Shown in pieces: positions 7,841 through 15,997 of a stretch of DNA of 64,000 bases. The position numbers were made by a program, and so were the translations under genes. Origin of the DNA: Candidatus Uhrbacteria bacterium (GTDB lineage: Bacteria > Patescibacteria > ABY1 > SG8-24 > UBA9934). The notes under the pieces were generated by a model. It was not told where the DNA came from. It worked only from the letters and a program-made list of their open reading frames with translations, and made no database searches. Where the stretch lies: NCBI GenBank assembly GCA_018664485.1, contig JABJOE010000006.1, positions 101,090 through 165,089 on the forward strand, read 5' to 3'. Within the stretch, counting starts at the first letter, position 1. Each line of letters opens with the position of its first letter.

Positions 7841-9370
7841 ATGAATACTATTGGTTTATTTTTGGGTCTCATCGGTCTTGCCCTTGGAGGCGCTATCGGA
7901 TACGTCGTACGACAGGCACTAGTTAAAGGAAAGGTAAAGTCAGCTGAATCAAAAGCTGAGTCCATCCTTAAAAACGCAAAAAGTGAGGAACAGGCAATCC
8001 TTCTAAAAGCAAAGGAGCAGGCCCTTGCATCTCTTGATGAAGGCCGGCAAGAGGCGAATGAGCAGAAGCAAGAAATCAAACAAGCTCAGAAGCGTCTTGA
8101 GGAACGTGAAAATCGTTTCGACAAAAACCTCCTAGAGCTTGAGAACACTAAAACTCGTCTACAAGAAAAAGAACTCTCCTATCACGCAAAGGAAGAAGAA
8201 ATTGAGGAGTTGCGAAAGCAGGAAATGGTTAAGCTTCAAGAGGTTGCGAGCCTTACAAAGGAACAAGCACAGCAAAATCTATTCGACATGGTTGAAGAAG
8301 ATTCAAAGGAAGCTATCCTTGGCCGTATCAAAAAGCTAGATGAACAGGGTGAGGAAGAAATGGATATCCGTGCACAGAAAATCCTGTCACTTGTAATCCA
8401 ACGTTTCGCTTCATCCCACGTGGTTGACGCAACAACAACACTTGTAAGTCTCCCCTCAGACGATATGAAGGGACGAATCATCGGAAAGGAAGGACGTAAC
8501 ATCAAAGCGCTTGAACGCCTTACTGGTTGCGAACTTATTATCGACGACACTCCTGAGATGATTACAATCTCTGGGTTCTCCCCCGTTCGCCGACAGGTTG
8601 CAAAGAAAGCGCTTGAGATGTTGATCAAGGATGGTCGCATCCAGCCGGCTCGCATTGAAACTGCAGTGAACGATTCAAAGAAGGGTCTTGCAAAAGAAAT
8701 GAAGAAGGCTGGTGAAGACGCTTTGTACGAACTTGGAATTCCAGTTTCATCTATTGATCCAAAACTAACATCTATCTTGGGACGTTTGAAGTTCCGTACT
8801 AGCTACGGACAGAATGTACTGCAGCACTCAGTAGAGGTTGCACGAATTTCGGGAATGATCGCCGAGGAGTTAGGGGCCGATGCTTTCGCATGTAAAAAAG
8901 GTGGACTCTTCCACGACATTGGAAAAGCTGTTGACCACGACATGCAAGGAGCTCATCCAGAAATCGGTTACAACATTATGAAAAAGTTTGGTTGGCCAGA
9001 AGATCTCTGTTACCAATCAATCGCCCACCACGAAGACAAGCCACGTACGCTTGAAGGTGTCATCGTGAAGGCAGCTGATGCAATTTCCGGAGCGCGGCCT
9101 GGAGCACGTCGAAATACCGTTGAGGATTACATTCAGCGATTGCAGAACCTGGAAGATACGGCTGCAAGTTTTGAGGGAGTTGATAAAGCGTATGCAATTC
9201 AAGCAGGACGTGAGGTGCGAGTATTCGTTTCACCTGGAAAAGTTGATGATTACACTGCCCATAACCTAGCTCGTGACATCGCAAAACGCATTGAAAACGA
9301 GTTAACATATCCTGGAGAGGTCCGAGTTACAGTGATCCGAGAAACTCGAGTTACTGAGTACGCAAGGTAA
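7841..9370 (+). CDS. rny: Ribonuclease Y
   Basis: A 509-residue membrane-anchored endoribonuclease that starts mRNA decay. A transmembrane helix (residues ~3-22) is followed by a long charged coiled coil (~25-160). The KH domain has the GXXG-type loop in GRIIGKEGRNIKALE. The HD domain has the metal ligands in LFHDIGKAVDHD and later IAHHED. Length and domain order are standard for the family. No Shine-Dalgarno sequence precedes the ATG. Confidence 0.96.
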   Translation: MNTIGLFLGLIGLALGGAIGYVVRQALVKGKVKSAESKAESILKNAKSEEQAILLKAKEQALASLDEGRQEANEQKQEIKQAQKRLEERENRFDKNLLELENTKTRLQEKELSYHAKEEEIEELRKQEMVKLQEVASLTKEQAQQNLFDMVEEDSKEAILGRIKKLDEQGEEEMDIRAQKILSLVIQRFASSHVVDATTTLVSLPSDDMKGRIIGKEGRNIKALERLTGCELIIDDTPEMITISGFSPVRRQVAKKALEMLIKDGRIQPARIETAVNDSKKGLAKEMKKAGEDALYELGIPVSSIDPKLTSILGRLKFRTSYGQNVLQHSVEVARISGMIAEELGADAFACKKGGLFHDIGKAVDHDMQGAHPEIGYNIMKKFGWPEDLCYQSIAHHEDKPRTLEGVIVKAADAISGARPGARRNTVEDYIQRLQNLEDTAASFEGVDKAYAIQAGREVRVFVSPGKVDDYTAHNLARDIAKRIENELTYPGEVRVTVIRETRVTEYAR

Positions 9371-9386
9371 CTATTGAGGCCAACAC

Positions 9387-9415
9387 TAGACAAGAAACTC
9401 GATTAGATCTATACT
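9387..9415 (+). promoter_or_regulatory. HU promoter, near-leaderless
   Basis: TAGACA (9387..9392), a 17-base spacer and TATACT (9410..9415). The ATG is eight bases after the -10 box, leaving at most a few leader bases. Confidence 0.6.
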
Positions 9416-9423
9416 TTCGCCGT

Positions 9424-9717
9424 ATGAATAAAGCTACACTTGCTCTGAAGATCGCTGAGAAGCTCGACATTCCTAAAAAGAATGCCGAAGACATGATCGC
9501 TGCCTTCCAAGAAATCGTCATCAATACGTTGAAAAACGATCAAGATGTAACGATTGCCGGATTTGGAACTTTCTCATCACGTGTACGTGCAGCACGTAAG
9601 GGTGTGAATCCACGAAAGCCAACTGAAATTATAAATGTACCCGCAGTAAAGGTACCAAAGTTCAAAGCTGGAAAGAGACTAAAGGACGAATTGAAAGCAA
9701 GTACACCAGCACAGTAG
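9424..9717 (+). CDS. HU-family DNA-binding protein
   Basis: A 97-residue histone-like protein. It has the N-terminal helical dimer region (MNKATLALKIAEKLD), the core GFGTFSSRVRAARKGVNPRK and the beta-arm DNA-binding segment with the proline of NPRKPTEI. It bends and compacts DNA, probably as a homodimer. It is monocistronic with its own promoter and a strong terminator. The KSGR-type arm is partly changed. HU is more likely than IHF because no second subunit gene is nearby. Confidence 0.93.
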   Translation: MNKATLALKIAEKLDIPKKNAEDMIAAFQEIVINTLKNDQDVTIAGFGTFSSRVRAARKGVNPRKPTEIINVPAVKVPKFKAGKRLKDELKASTPAQ

Positions 9718-9733
9718 AATAAATAAAAATACT

Positions 9734-9763
9734 CGCGAGAAATCGCGGGTGTTTTTTTTTGTT
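9734..9763 (+). terminator. Terminator of the HU gene
   Basis: ACTCGCGA-GAAA-TCGCGGGT followed by a G and nine Ts. A classical intrinsic terminator. Confidence 0.9.
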
Positions 9764-9781
9764 TTAACGCTACTCCGGCGA

Positions 9782-9810
9782 TTGACAAAACCTTAATATA
9801 AGGCTATAGT
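9782..9810 (+). promoter_or_regulatory. Promoter of the orphan gene at 9850
   Basis: TTGACA (9782..9787), exactly 17 bases, TATAGT (9805..9810). This is one of the best consensus promoters in the window. It predicts a start near 9817 and a 33-base leader with AGGAG at 9839..9843. Confidence 0.8.
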
Positions 9811-9849
9811 CCTCGACCATACTCAACCCGAGATGGACAGGAGACTAAC

Positions 9850-10446
9850 ATGACCACACCTTCCGACTCGGATAGAGTAAACAACGTATTCCCGCTCTTG
9901 ATGTCGAGGACCCCAAGCGACGACACGAAGGAAGTTGAACAACCCGACGCAGCACCTCAATCCGTAGTGCCGCATCCCAACACAACACCGCTAAACGCCA
10001 ACCTCAGTGGCGATGACGTCGTTGCACTTGTGAAGGTCCAAGCTGAAGCCCGAGGAGCCAACGGACAGAATTCTAAGTTCATCGACTATGATGGGTGGGA
10101 ATGTTCAATCGGAGACATCACCCTTTCCGTCTTCACGCTGAAACGCGGGGAGCCTAGGGTTATTGACACCTTCGTCAATGTAACGAAAGGGACCGGCAAA
10201 AGCGCACGCAAGGTCTGTGGCGTAGCACGCTCAAAGCAAGGCGATGGCAGTCTTCTGTGGGAACTCACGATCTTCCCCCACACTCCCGAAAAGCTCAAGG
10301 CACTGAAAGACAAGTGGCCAGTAATACGAGGTGATGGAGGTATCATTTACGGTACCCATGACATCAACCCACGTGATGTCATCAGAGCACTCAAAGAACT
10401 TGTCACCGCCTTCCTGTCCATCGGGCGAGGTAGTGACGAGGACTAG
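9850..10446 (+). CDS. Orphan cytoplasmic protein, 198 aa
   Basis: No family is recognised. The first 60 residues are polar, Pro/Asp/Ser-rich and probably disordered (DDTKEVEQPDAAPQ). Residues ~75-165 look like a compact beta-rich fold with alternating hydrophobics (YDGWECSIGDITLSVFTLKR). A helix follows (DVIRALKELVTAFLSI), then an acidic tail. There is no signal peptide or membrane helix. The start is fixed by AGGAG six bases upstream. It has its own promoter and a hairpin at 10473..10500. Codons are GC-richer than those of the flanking HU and proS genes. Confidence 0.8.
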   Translation: MTTPSDSDRVNNVFPLLMSRTPSDDTKEVEQPDAAPQSVVPHPNTTPLNANLSGDDVVALVKVQAEARGANGQNSKFIDYDGWECSIGDITLSVFTLKRGEPRVIDTFVNVTKGTGKSARKVCGVARSKQGDGSLLWELTIFPHTPEKLKALKDKWPVIRGDGGIIYGTHDINPRDVIRALKELVTAFLSIGRGSDED

Positions 10447-10472
10447 AAAACGCCACAACGCGACACGCGCTC

Positions 10473-10500
10473 CCCCTGACCTGCCGACTTTGGTCAGGGG
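10473..10500 (+). terminator. Hairpin after the 9850 orphan
   Basis: CCCCTGACC (10473..10481) pairs perfectly with GGTCAGGGG (10492..10500). No T tract follows. The remaining 10501..10680 shows no gene. Confidence 0.6.
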
Positions 10501-10680
10501 CTCGACTAAGATCTTCATTGAGATTTTTGAGAGCCTAAAGGCCGATGTGGACTCCCACCTTGTCATATCTTCAAATCGAGCTATACTACCTGCGTGATTG
10601 TGACTGATCGCCAATAGCTTCGTTCCTTATAGGACGAGGTTATTGTTTTTCTGCAGTTAAATACAGCCCGATCGATACAA

Positions 10681-10708
10681 AAAACCCCACCAAAAGGTGA
10701 GGTTTTTA
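10681..10708. terminator. Terminator of proS
   Basis: AAAACCCCACC-AAAA-GGTGAGGTTTTT. With A and T tracts on both sides it can act in both directions and sits 20 bases past the proS stop. Confidence 0.85.
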
Positions 10709-10727
10709 TTTTGCTATATGTCTTCGT

Positions 10728-11987
10728 CTATTCTTCCATCCAAGCATCTACGCTTGCGACAATGTCGCTCAGCTTCACTAAATTCATATCCGTACTCGTT
10801 CTCTCTTTCCACTCAACCGAATCGTCAACAAGAGTCTTTTGTGAAATTACGAGACGCAGTGGTAACCCAATCAAATCCGCATCTCCAAACTTCGCTCCAG
10901 GAGAAACGCCAGGCCGATCATCCCACAGAACTTCTACTCCAACATCTTTCAAACCTTGGTATAGATCTTCAGATGCGTTATCAATTCTATTCTGAACTTC
11001 TTCATCCTTAGATGATAGAGAAAGCAGATGAACTGCGAACGGAGCCACAGACTTTGGCCAAATCATTCCGCGTTCGTCGTTGTGAACTTCTACAATAGAC
11101 CCCATCACGCGCGACGGACCAATTCCATAACAACCCATGATAATATCTACCATCTTTCCATCAGCTCCTGGAACCTTCATTTTGAAAGCCTCCGAGAAAC
11201 GACATTCAAGCGGGAAAATATTTCCAACCTCGATGGATTTTTTAATCTCGTACTTCTCTTCGTTCTTCCAATCTTCCTCTGGAATAATTTCGCGGTTCAT
11301 CACCTCACCAGATGCGCGATCAATATAAATATGATCTTCACCTGCATCCGTTGCAACCTGGAATTCATGCGAATGCTTTTCTGTAAACACACCACCTGAT
11401 GCTGCAGTAACTACGGCGTCTAATCCACAACGCGTATACACGTTAAGATAAGCAACCTTTGCCTTCTCATAAAAATCTAGAAAGTCTGCTTCGTCAGCAT
11501 GGAAGCTGTAAAGATCTTTCATTGAGAACTCTCGTCCACGCAGCAGTCCAGATTTTGCACGAGGTTCATTACGGAACTTATCTTGAATCTGATACACGGC
11601 AACTGGCAAATCTTTATAAGAATTTACGAACTCCTTCACAAGAGGCGTTACAACCTCTTCAGCTGTAGAGCTCAAACTATATTTTTTTCCACCGGCTCCA
11701 TCTAACTTAAACATGACATCGATCTTATCCCAGCGATCTGTTGAGTCATAAAGATGCTTTGGGTGAAGTGCCGGCATCAAAACCTCCTGAGCACCAAGAG
11801 CGTCCATCTCTTCTCTAACGATATTCTTAATCTTATCAAGTACCCGAAGACCAAGTGGGAGATATGTGTAGATCCCCGCAGCTAGCTGACTTATAAAACC
11901 AGCCTGTGTTAGCAAACGCGCGTTTGGCGAGTCTGCGTCGGCAGGTGCGTCCTTACGTGTTTTTGTAAATAGATGTGATTGCTTCAT
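10728..11987 (-). CDS. proS: Prolyl-tRNA synthetase, short form
   Basis: A 419-residue class II aminoacyl-tRNA synthetase that charges tRNA-Pro. Motif 2 is FRNEPRAKSGLLRGREF and motif 3 is the MGCYGIGPSRVMGSI segment. The anticodon-binding domain is at the C-terminus (VEVLWDDRPGVSPGAKF). It lacks the ~180-residue editing insertion that bacterial-type ProRS carries between motifs 2 and 3 (E. coli 572 residues), so misacylated Ala-tRNA-Pro would need separate editing. It is monocistronic. Confidence 0.95.
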   Translation of the reverse strand: MKQSHLFTKTRKDAPADADSPNARLLTQAGFISQLAAGIYTYLPLGLRVLDKIKNIVREEMDALGAQEVLMPALHPKHLYDSTDRWDKIDVMFKLDGAGGKKYSLSSTAEEVVTPLVKEFVNSYKDLPVAVYQIQDKFRNEPRAKSGLLRGREFSMKDLYSFHADEADFLDFYEKAKVAYLNVYTRCGLDAVVTAASGGVFTEKHSHEFQVATDAGEDHIYIDRASGEVMNREIIPEEDWKNEEKYEIKKSIEVGNIFPLECRFSEAFKMKVPGADGKMVDIIMGCYGIGPSRVMGSIVEVHNDERGMIWPKSVAPFAVHLLSLSSKDEEVQNRIDNASEDLYQGLKDVGVEVLWDDRPGVSPGAKFGDADLIGLPLRLVISQKTLVDDSVEWKERTSTDMNLVKLSDIVASVDAWMEE

Positions 11988-12157
11988 ATGAAGAACTTAC
12001 GTATTTGGACCATTTTAGACTTATGGAGCCTCTATTGAAGCTCATCGTACAATATTAGTACGCCTGGTACAAACGCCTCCATGTATTGAAACCGATCTCA
12101 AATATGAAAGTTCTTTCGAGCGAATGCTCGCTTTTTGACATTTGCTGCAAATGAAAG

Positions 12158-12194
12158 ACCGCCCCTGAGACCGCGAGGCGGTCTCAGGGGCGGT
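12158..12194 (-). terminator. Perfect 17-bp hairpin after the 12207 orphan
   Basis: Arms 12158..12174 and 12178..12194 are exact reverse complements around a three-base loop (GAG). This is the longest perfect hairpin in the window. It begins 13 bases past the orphan stop on the minus strand. A second terminator, GAGCG-AAT-CGCTC type with TTTTT, lies just before it (12115..12137) and is read on the plus strand. Confidence 0.7.
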
Positions 12195-12206
12195 ACGCGG
12201 TTGCGC

Positions 12207-12671
12207 TTACTGGACAGTGACTGCCGCACCTACGTTTCCGCAGGCATCCCTTGCGATCCTGGACGCCAGCATCTGTCGACGATATTCATCATGCCCTGTG
12301 TCGAACGCCCAATCGACATAGTAGCCACCCAGACAGCGAGTGAGCACCCCAGGAGACCACGCGTCCGCAGGGTCTCCAGTGAAGCTGCCGATAGTGGGGA
12401 CCACGAAGGTTGGAGTGATCGAACCGTAGTCGACCATTGCCTGAGCGGGCGGGCTCGTAGGCAGAATTGGCTCAGCTACCCCGTACGGGAGCATGTAGGT
12501 AGTGGCCGTAGTGTCATTCGTGACCATGTCCAGGCTATCCAAGCCCTCAGGCCAGAAGTCTGGCAACACCACATAGACGTGATCAGGTGATTCAGCCGAG
12601 GCCTCATCGGGAGCGTCGCTAGGCCCACCACAACGGGGAACGAACATGAAAGCGAGAAATACAGTACGCAT
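12207..12671 (-). CDS. Orphan exported protein, 154 aa
   Basis: No family is recognised. The chosen ATG (12671) has AAGGA about six bases upstream, and the protein then begins MRTVFLAFMFVPRCGG, a short export-like segment with a cysteine where a lipoprotein would have one. The preceding residues VPR do not fit a standard lipobox. The mature part is Pro/Asp-rich (YVVLPDFWPEGLDS). Its promoter reads divergently from the Zn/Mn transporter, with the znu operator between them, so co-regulation is possible. Confidence 0.65.
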   Translation of the reverse strand: MRTVFLAFMFVPRCGGPSDAPDEASAESPDHVYVVLPDFWPEGLDSLDMVTNDTTATTYMLPYGVAEPILPTSPPAQAMVDYGSITPTFVVPTIGSFTGDPADAWSPGVLTRCLGGYYVDWAFDTGHDEYRRQMLASRIARDACGNVGAAVTVQ

Positions 12672-12749
12672 GACTGTCCTTTTGAATTGGTGCGACAAGC
12701 CCTGCCGCAGGGGAAAATGATCTCCTATCAAGGTTCACAAAGACGCTTC

Positions 12750-12778
12750 AAAGTAGCACTAAATAGGCCCCATGTCAA
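12750..12778 (-). promoter_or_regulatory. Promoter of the 12207 orphan
   Basis: Minus strand: TTGACA (12778..12773), 17 bases, TACTTT (12755..12750). The leader is about 70 bases. Confidence 0.65.
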
Positions 12779-12789
12779 TCCATCGCTGC

Positions 12790-12816
12790 ACTAAACGCAA
12801 ATGAGTTGCGTTTAGT
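12790..12816. promoter_or_regulatory. Palindromic operator upstream of the metal transporter
   Basis: ACTAAACGCAA-ATGAG-TTGCGTTTAGT: two perfect 11-base arms around five bases. It sits between the divergent orphan promoter and the transporter start and overlaps a possible -35 box (TTGCGT), 27 bases before the ATG at 12844. By position it resembles a Zur or MntR operator. No regulator gene is nearby. Confidence 0.6.
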
Positions 12817-12843
12817 ACCCACATTCTGCTACGCTATAGAGGT

Positions 12844-13713
12844 ATGAAAAAGCTTCTAATGGTTCTACTTATATTCGGCGCAGTAATAGCTGCTCTAATA
12901 TTAAATTTGGACTCAGAGGAAATCGTCTCCGATGATCGCCCAGTTACCGCTACAACGATCTTCCCTCTTTACGACATAGTTCAAAATATAGCTGGAGACT
13001 CCATACGCGTTGAGCTCATCATGCCCGTCGGAGCAAGCCCACACACATTTGAACCGAGCGCTTCCCTACTGCGTGATCTTAAAGGTGTGTCGGTAATCTA
13101 TGCGATCGGTTATGGAAGTGATGACTGGGCATCGGTAATAGGTGAGAACCTAGGTGCCGAGATTGTGACTGTCGACTCAGACATTGACCTGCATCAAACA
13201 AACGACGGTATTGACCCTCACTACTGGCTATCATTTACAAACGCCAACATCATCGCAAAGACCGTGCGTGACGACTTGAACGCACGTTTCCCAGAATACA
13301 CCTACGACTTCGATCATAACGCTTCGCTCTACACACTTTCCCTGCAAGAAGTGAACCAAGAGGCGTTACGGCTAATAACAGAGGAAGTAGATAGCAACAA
13401 CATAATCACACTACATGATGCATGGTATTATTTTGCAAACGACCTAGGACTAAATGTGGTTGGTACATTTGAACCAAGTGGTGGTCGTGAGCCAACTCCT
13501 CAATATCTTATCGACCTTATAGAGACGATCGATGAGTCTGACATCATTACCCTCTACACAGAACCTCAGCTATCAGAAGAAGCCTTCGATACTTTCGTAC
13601 ACGACAACAATCTCTCCGTCGGATATCTCGACCCAATAGGAGGTACCGCCGACAAAATGAGTTTTATTGATCTGATGCTTTCAAATGTCCAATCAATTGC
13701 CAACAACCAATAA
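12844..13713 (+). CDS. Zn/Mn ABC transporter, substrate-binding protein (ZnuA/TroA-like)
   Basis: A 289-residue cluster A-I metal-binding protein. It starts with a membrane anchor or signal (MKKLLMVLLIFGAVIAALIL). The likely metal ligands lie in GASPHTFEPS, DPHYWLS, LHDAWYYFA and a late acidic residue (YTEPQ or YLDPIGG). The His-rich loop typical of ZnuA is absent. It captures divalent metal outside the membrane and delivers it to the permease encoded two genes downstream. The three genes are consecutive, and the start lies next to a 22-base-arm palindrome. Confidence 0.88.
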   Translation: MKKLLMVLLIFGAVIAALILNLDSEEIVSDDRPVTATTIFPLYDIVQNIAGDSIRVELIMPVGASPHTFEPSASLLRDLKGVSVIYAIGYGSDDWASVIGENLGAEIVTVDSDIDLHQTNDGIDPHYWLSFTNANIIAKTVRDDLNARFPEYTYDFDHNASLYTLSLQEVNQEALRLITEEVDSNNIITLHDAWYYFANDLGLNVVGTFEPSGGREPTPQYLIDLIETIDESDIITLYTEPQLSEEAFDTFVHDNNLSVGYLDPIGGTADKMSFIDLMLSNVQSIANNQ

Positions 13714-14440
13714 CGTGAGTGAACGCGGCACTGCAGTGTCTGTAAAAGATCTACGCGTCAGCTATGACGATCATGTTATTTTAGAAAATATTTCTTTTGA
13801 AATTCCTGAGAATTCAATAACGGCAATCATCGGACCAAACGGTTCTGGGAAGTCAACACTCATCAAGGCGGTACTTGGACTAACTCGCACTGAGAAAGGT
13901 GATGTAAAACTTTTCGGACAACCGCTCAGTCACGTACGACGTACGATTGGATATGTCCCCCAACGATTCGAATTTGATCGGCAATTTCCAATGACTGTCC
14001 TGGAATTCATGGAGCTCGCTCGCCACGAGCATACAGACAAAAAAGGCATCTCTCGTGCAATTAAGAATGTTGGTATTAAATCCGGAGTACTTCGCGAACA
14101 GCTTGGAAGCCTATCTGGCGGACAACTTCAACGTGTTCTGATCGCACAAGCTATTTTAAATCAACCAAAACTCCTTGTTCTAGATGAGCCTGCTGCCGGG
14201 ATCGACGTAGTTGGAGAGGCTGCATTTTTCCAGATGATCGATCAACTTCGAAAAGTTCATGGAACTACGATCGTTATTGTGTCGCATGATATAAGCTTCG
14301 TTGCCAACGCTGTTGACCACGTTGTCTGTGTGAACAAAAACCTAATGTGCTCAGGACCTCCTAAACTTGCTCTTACGGAAAAGAACTTGGAACGACTGTT
14401 CGGAGCATCGAACATATATCATCATCACAGCCACGATTAG
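13685..14440 (+). CDS. Zn/Mn ABC transporter, ATPase
   Basis: A 251-residue ATP-binding subunit. Walker A GPNGSGKST, the signature LSGGQLQRVLIAQA, Walker B LLVLDEPAAGID and the H-loop IVSHD are present. It powers metal import with the neighbouring permease. The ATG at 13685 overlaps the end of the binding-protein gene by 29 bases. An alternative GTG at 13715 starts just after that stop and would remove ten atypical residues. The C-terminal HHHSHD could bind metal. Confidence 0.93.
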   Translation: MSNQLPTTNNVSERGTAVSVKDLRVSYDDHVILENISFEIPENSITAIIGPNGSGKSTLIKAVLGLTRTEKGDVKLFGQPLSHVRRTIGYVPQRFEFDRQFPMTVLEFMELARHEHTDKKGISRAIKNVGIKSGVLREQLGSLSGGQLQRVLIAQAILNQPKLLVLDEPAAGIDVVGEAAFFQMIDQLRKVHGTTIVIVSHDISFVANAVDHVVCVNKNLMCSGPPKLALTEKNLERLFGASNIYHHHSHD

Positions 14441-14490
14441 GGTGCATGTATTTTGGCCGCCACCCAACTACTTAACGACCTAGCGATTCT

Positions 14491-15306
14491 ATGGATGCGA
14501 TTCTAACAATGCTCTCCTACCCGTTCATGCAGCGAGCTTTTTTAGCTGGTATATTACTTGGCTTACTTCTAGCAAGTCTCGGTGTACTTGCAACGCTCCG
14601 CAAGATGGCATTCTTTGGTGAAGGAGTAGCTCATGCATCTCTTGCTGGAATCTCACTTGCCATTTTAGCTGGAGTCGCACCAATCCCGGTCGCTATCGCC
14701 TGGGCAGTACTTATCGCAATCGCAATTTTCTGGCTTGAACGGTCTACAAAACTTTCATCAGATACCTTAATTGGAATACTGTTCACCGCAAGCATGGCCT
14801 TAGGTGTAGTCATCATGAGTCAGACTGCCGGATTCCAACCTGAGCTAATTTCTTTCCTGTTTGGAAGTATATTGTCGATCAATCCGGGAGACCTCGTTAT
14901 CATCGCAGCATTTACAGCAATAATCTTGGCCTGGTTTGGGACATCACTCAAGCAGCTTACCTACATAGCTTTCAATGAAGACGCTGCATCGATCGCGGGT
15001 ATGAAAACAAAAACACAAACGCTGGTTTTATACATTGCGCTTGCGATTGCTACTGTCCTTGGTGTCAAAATATTAGGGATCATCCTAGTCTCCGCACTTC
15101 TTGTACTGCCACCGGCTACCGGACGACTTCTTGCCAAGTCATTTAAGAGCTATCTTTGGATGTCGCTGCTGGTCTCTGAGATCGTGATTATATGCGGGCT
15201 CACTCTTTCATATTTTTATGACCTCCCTTCCGGTGCTACTATCGTACTCACTGGAACGGGTCTATTTTTCCTCACGACTCTCAGTCGACAGGTTATGAAG
15301 CGTTAG
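14491..15306 (+). CDS. Zn/Mn ABC transporter, permease
   Basis: A 271-residue polytopic membrane protein of the ABC-3 family with about eight hydrophobic segments. Family hallmarks seen: RRAFLAGILLGLLLASLGV at the N-terminus, KMAFFGEGVAHASLAGI (ATPase contact) and KILGIILVSALLVLPPATGRLL near the C-terminus. It forms the translocation channel. It follows the ATPase gene after a 50-base gap. It overlaps tail-to-tail by four bases with the small gene on the other strand. Confidence 0.92.
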   Translation: MDAILTMLSYPFMQRAFLAGILLGLLLASLGVLATLRKMAFFGEGVAHASLAGISLAILAGVAPIPVAIAWAVLIAIAIFWLERSTKLSSDTLIGILFTASMALGVVIMSQTAGFQPELISFLFGSILSINPGDLVIIAAFTAIILAWFGTSLKQLTYIAFNEDAASIAGMKTKTQTLVLYIALAIATVLGVKILGIILVSALLVLPPATGRLLAKSFKSYLWMSLLVSEIVIICGLTLSYFYDLPSGATIVLTGTGLFFLTTLSRQVMKR

Positions 15307-15497
15307 TAGCTGACTCCAAAGAAGTAGGCTACCAAACAAGCAATTCCGATCGCTAAAACTACCAAAGTTACGTTCACAACGTTCTTCGCGTCATCATCGT
15401 CACGTGTAAAGGCGAAAAAAGTGAATAGTGCGAACCCTAGGATTAGGGCCGCTGGTACAACGGTAAGTACGATTCCTGTAAGTAATACGATGGACAT
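15303..15497 (-). CDS. Small membrane protein, 64 aa
   Basis: Two hydrophobic helices (residues ~3-29 and ~42-61) are separated by a charged loop TRDDDDAKN. Nothing in the sequence assigns a function. A coding call is supported by the clean two-helix pattern and by the exact abutment with the permease gene. No Shine-Dalgarno sequence; the start lies in TATATGTCC, the same style as other housekeeping genes here. Confidence 0.6.
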   Translation of the reverse strand: MSIVLLTGIVLTVVPAALILGFALFTFFAFTRDDDDAKNVVNVTLVVLAIGIACLVAYFFGVSY

Positions 15498-15590
15498 ATA
15501 AATTGATCTCTGCGTAAAAACCTTAGAATTATTATAATATCGCTAGTGCCAGTCGAGCATCATGCCTTAATAATACGTTATTGTCAATAA

Positions 15591-15619
15591 TTGACCTAAA
15601 CGTGCATATAATCTATACT
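15591..15619 (+). promoter_or_regulatory. Promoter of the tRNA-Arg transcript
   Basis: TTGACC (15591..15596), 17 bases, TATACT (15614..15619). The predicted start is near 15626, over 200 bases before the tRNA, so the leader would contain the hairpin element at 15652..15755. Confidence 0.6.
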
Positions 15620-15625
15620 CTTCTC

Positions 15626-15842
15626 GCAAAGTGAAATCAGGATATTTCTAGGTTTGATGTATACAAGGCGTGGGTGGCTGACAAGGAGTCGTACTAGAAG
15701 TACGGTGACGAAGTCCGACGGGCCCCACAACACAGTAGACGGCAAACCTAGGAGTGTCCTGCGGCGTTAGCTTCCACCTTCGCTGAAGCTACGGTCGACA
15801 AGCAGCTGGTAATACACCCAGCTTCGCAAACCACAAAATTAT
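15626..15842 (+). ncRNA. Structured leader or separate RNA ahead of tRNA-Arg
   Basis: An outer stem CTAGGTTTG / CAAACCTAG (about 15657..15753) encloses the GTAC-tipped hairpin repeat (15670..15728). A second hairpin region follows, containing GCTTC...GAAGC and CAGCTGG...CCCAGCT-like pairs. Bases 15760..15772 repeat the 13 bases at the tRNA 5' border (TGCGGCGTTAGCT). No open frame of note. The segment could be an independent small RNA or a 5' extension removed during tRNA maturation. Confidence 0.5.
15670..15728. repeat. GTAC-tipped hairpin repeat, copy 2
   Basis: The tip is CGTACTAGAAGTACG, flanked by TGACAAGGAGT and GGTGACGAAGTCC and closed by GTGGG / CCCAC. It is homologous to copy 1 (83..131) in the opposite orientation. 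Confidence 0.6.
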
Positions 15843-15919
15843 GCGGCGTTAGCTCAGCTGGATAGAGCGTCTGGCTTCGGACCAGAAGGTCGGGGGTTCG
15901 AACCCCTCACGCCGCACCA
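15843..15919 (+). tRNA. tRNA-Arg (UCG)
   Basis: Cloverleaf by eye: acceptor GCGGCGT / ACGCCGC, D stem GCTC / GAGC, anticodon stem TCTGG / CCAGA with loop CTTCGGA (anticodon TCG, reads CGA), and T arm GGGGG-TTCGAAC-CCCTC. The discriminator is A, followed by an encoded CCA (15917..15919). Confidence 0.95.
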
Positions 15920-15927
15920 TGAAACAA

Positions 15928-15951
15928 ATCACCGAAAGGTGGTTTTTTTCT
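15928..15951 (+). terminator. tRNA-Arg terminator
   Basis: ATCACC-GAAA-GGTGGTT followed by a T run. The same 20-base hairpin sequence recurs on the minus strand at 44590..44613, next to a remnant of tRNA-Glu. Confidence 0.85.
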
Positions 15952-15997
15952 TTGGTGCAAATTTACCGCAGGTTAATTCTGGACGTAGTCCAGGTGT

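Noticed and set aside
12135..12590. Plus-strand 151-codon open frame opposite the 12207 orphan
   Set aside because: It reads the other strand of a better-supported gene and includes the terminator hairpin; Arg/His-rich shadow composition.
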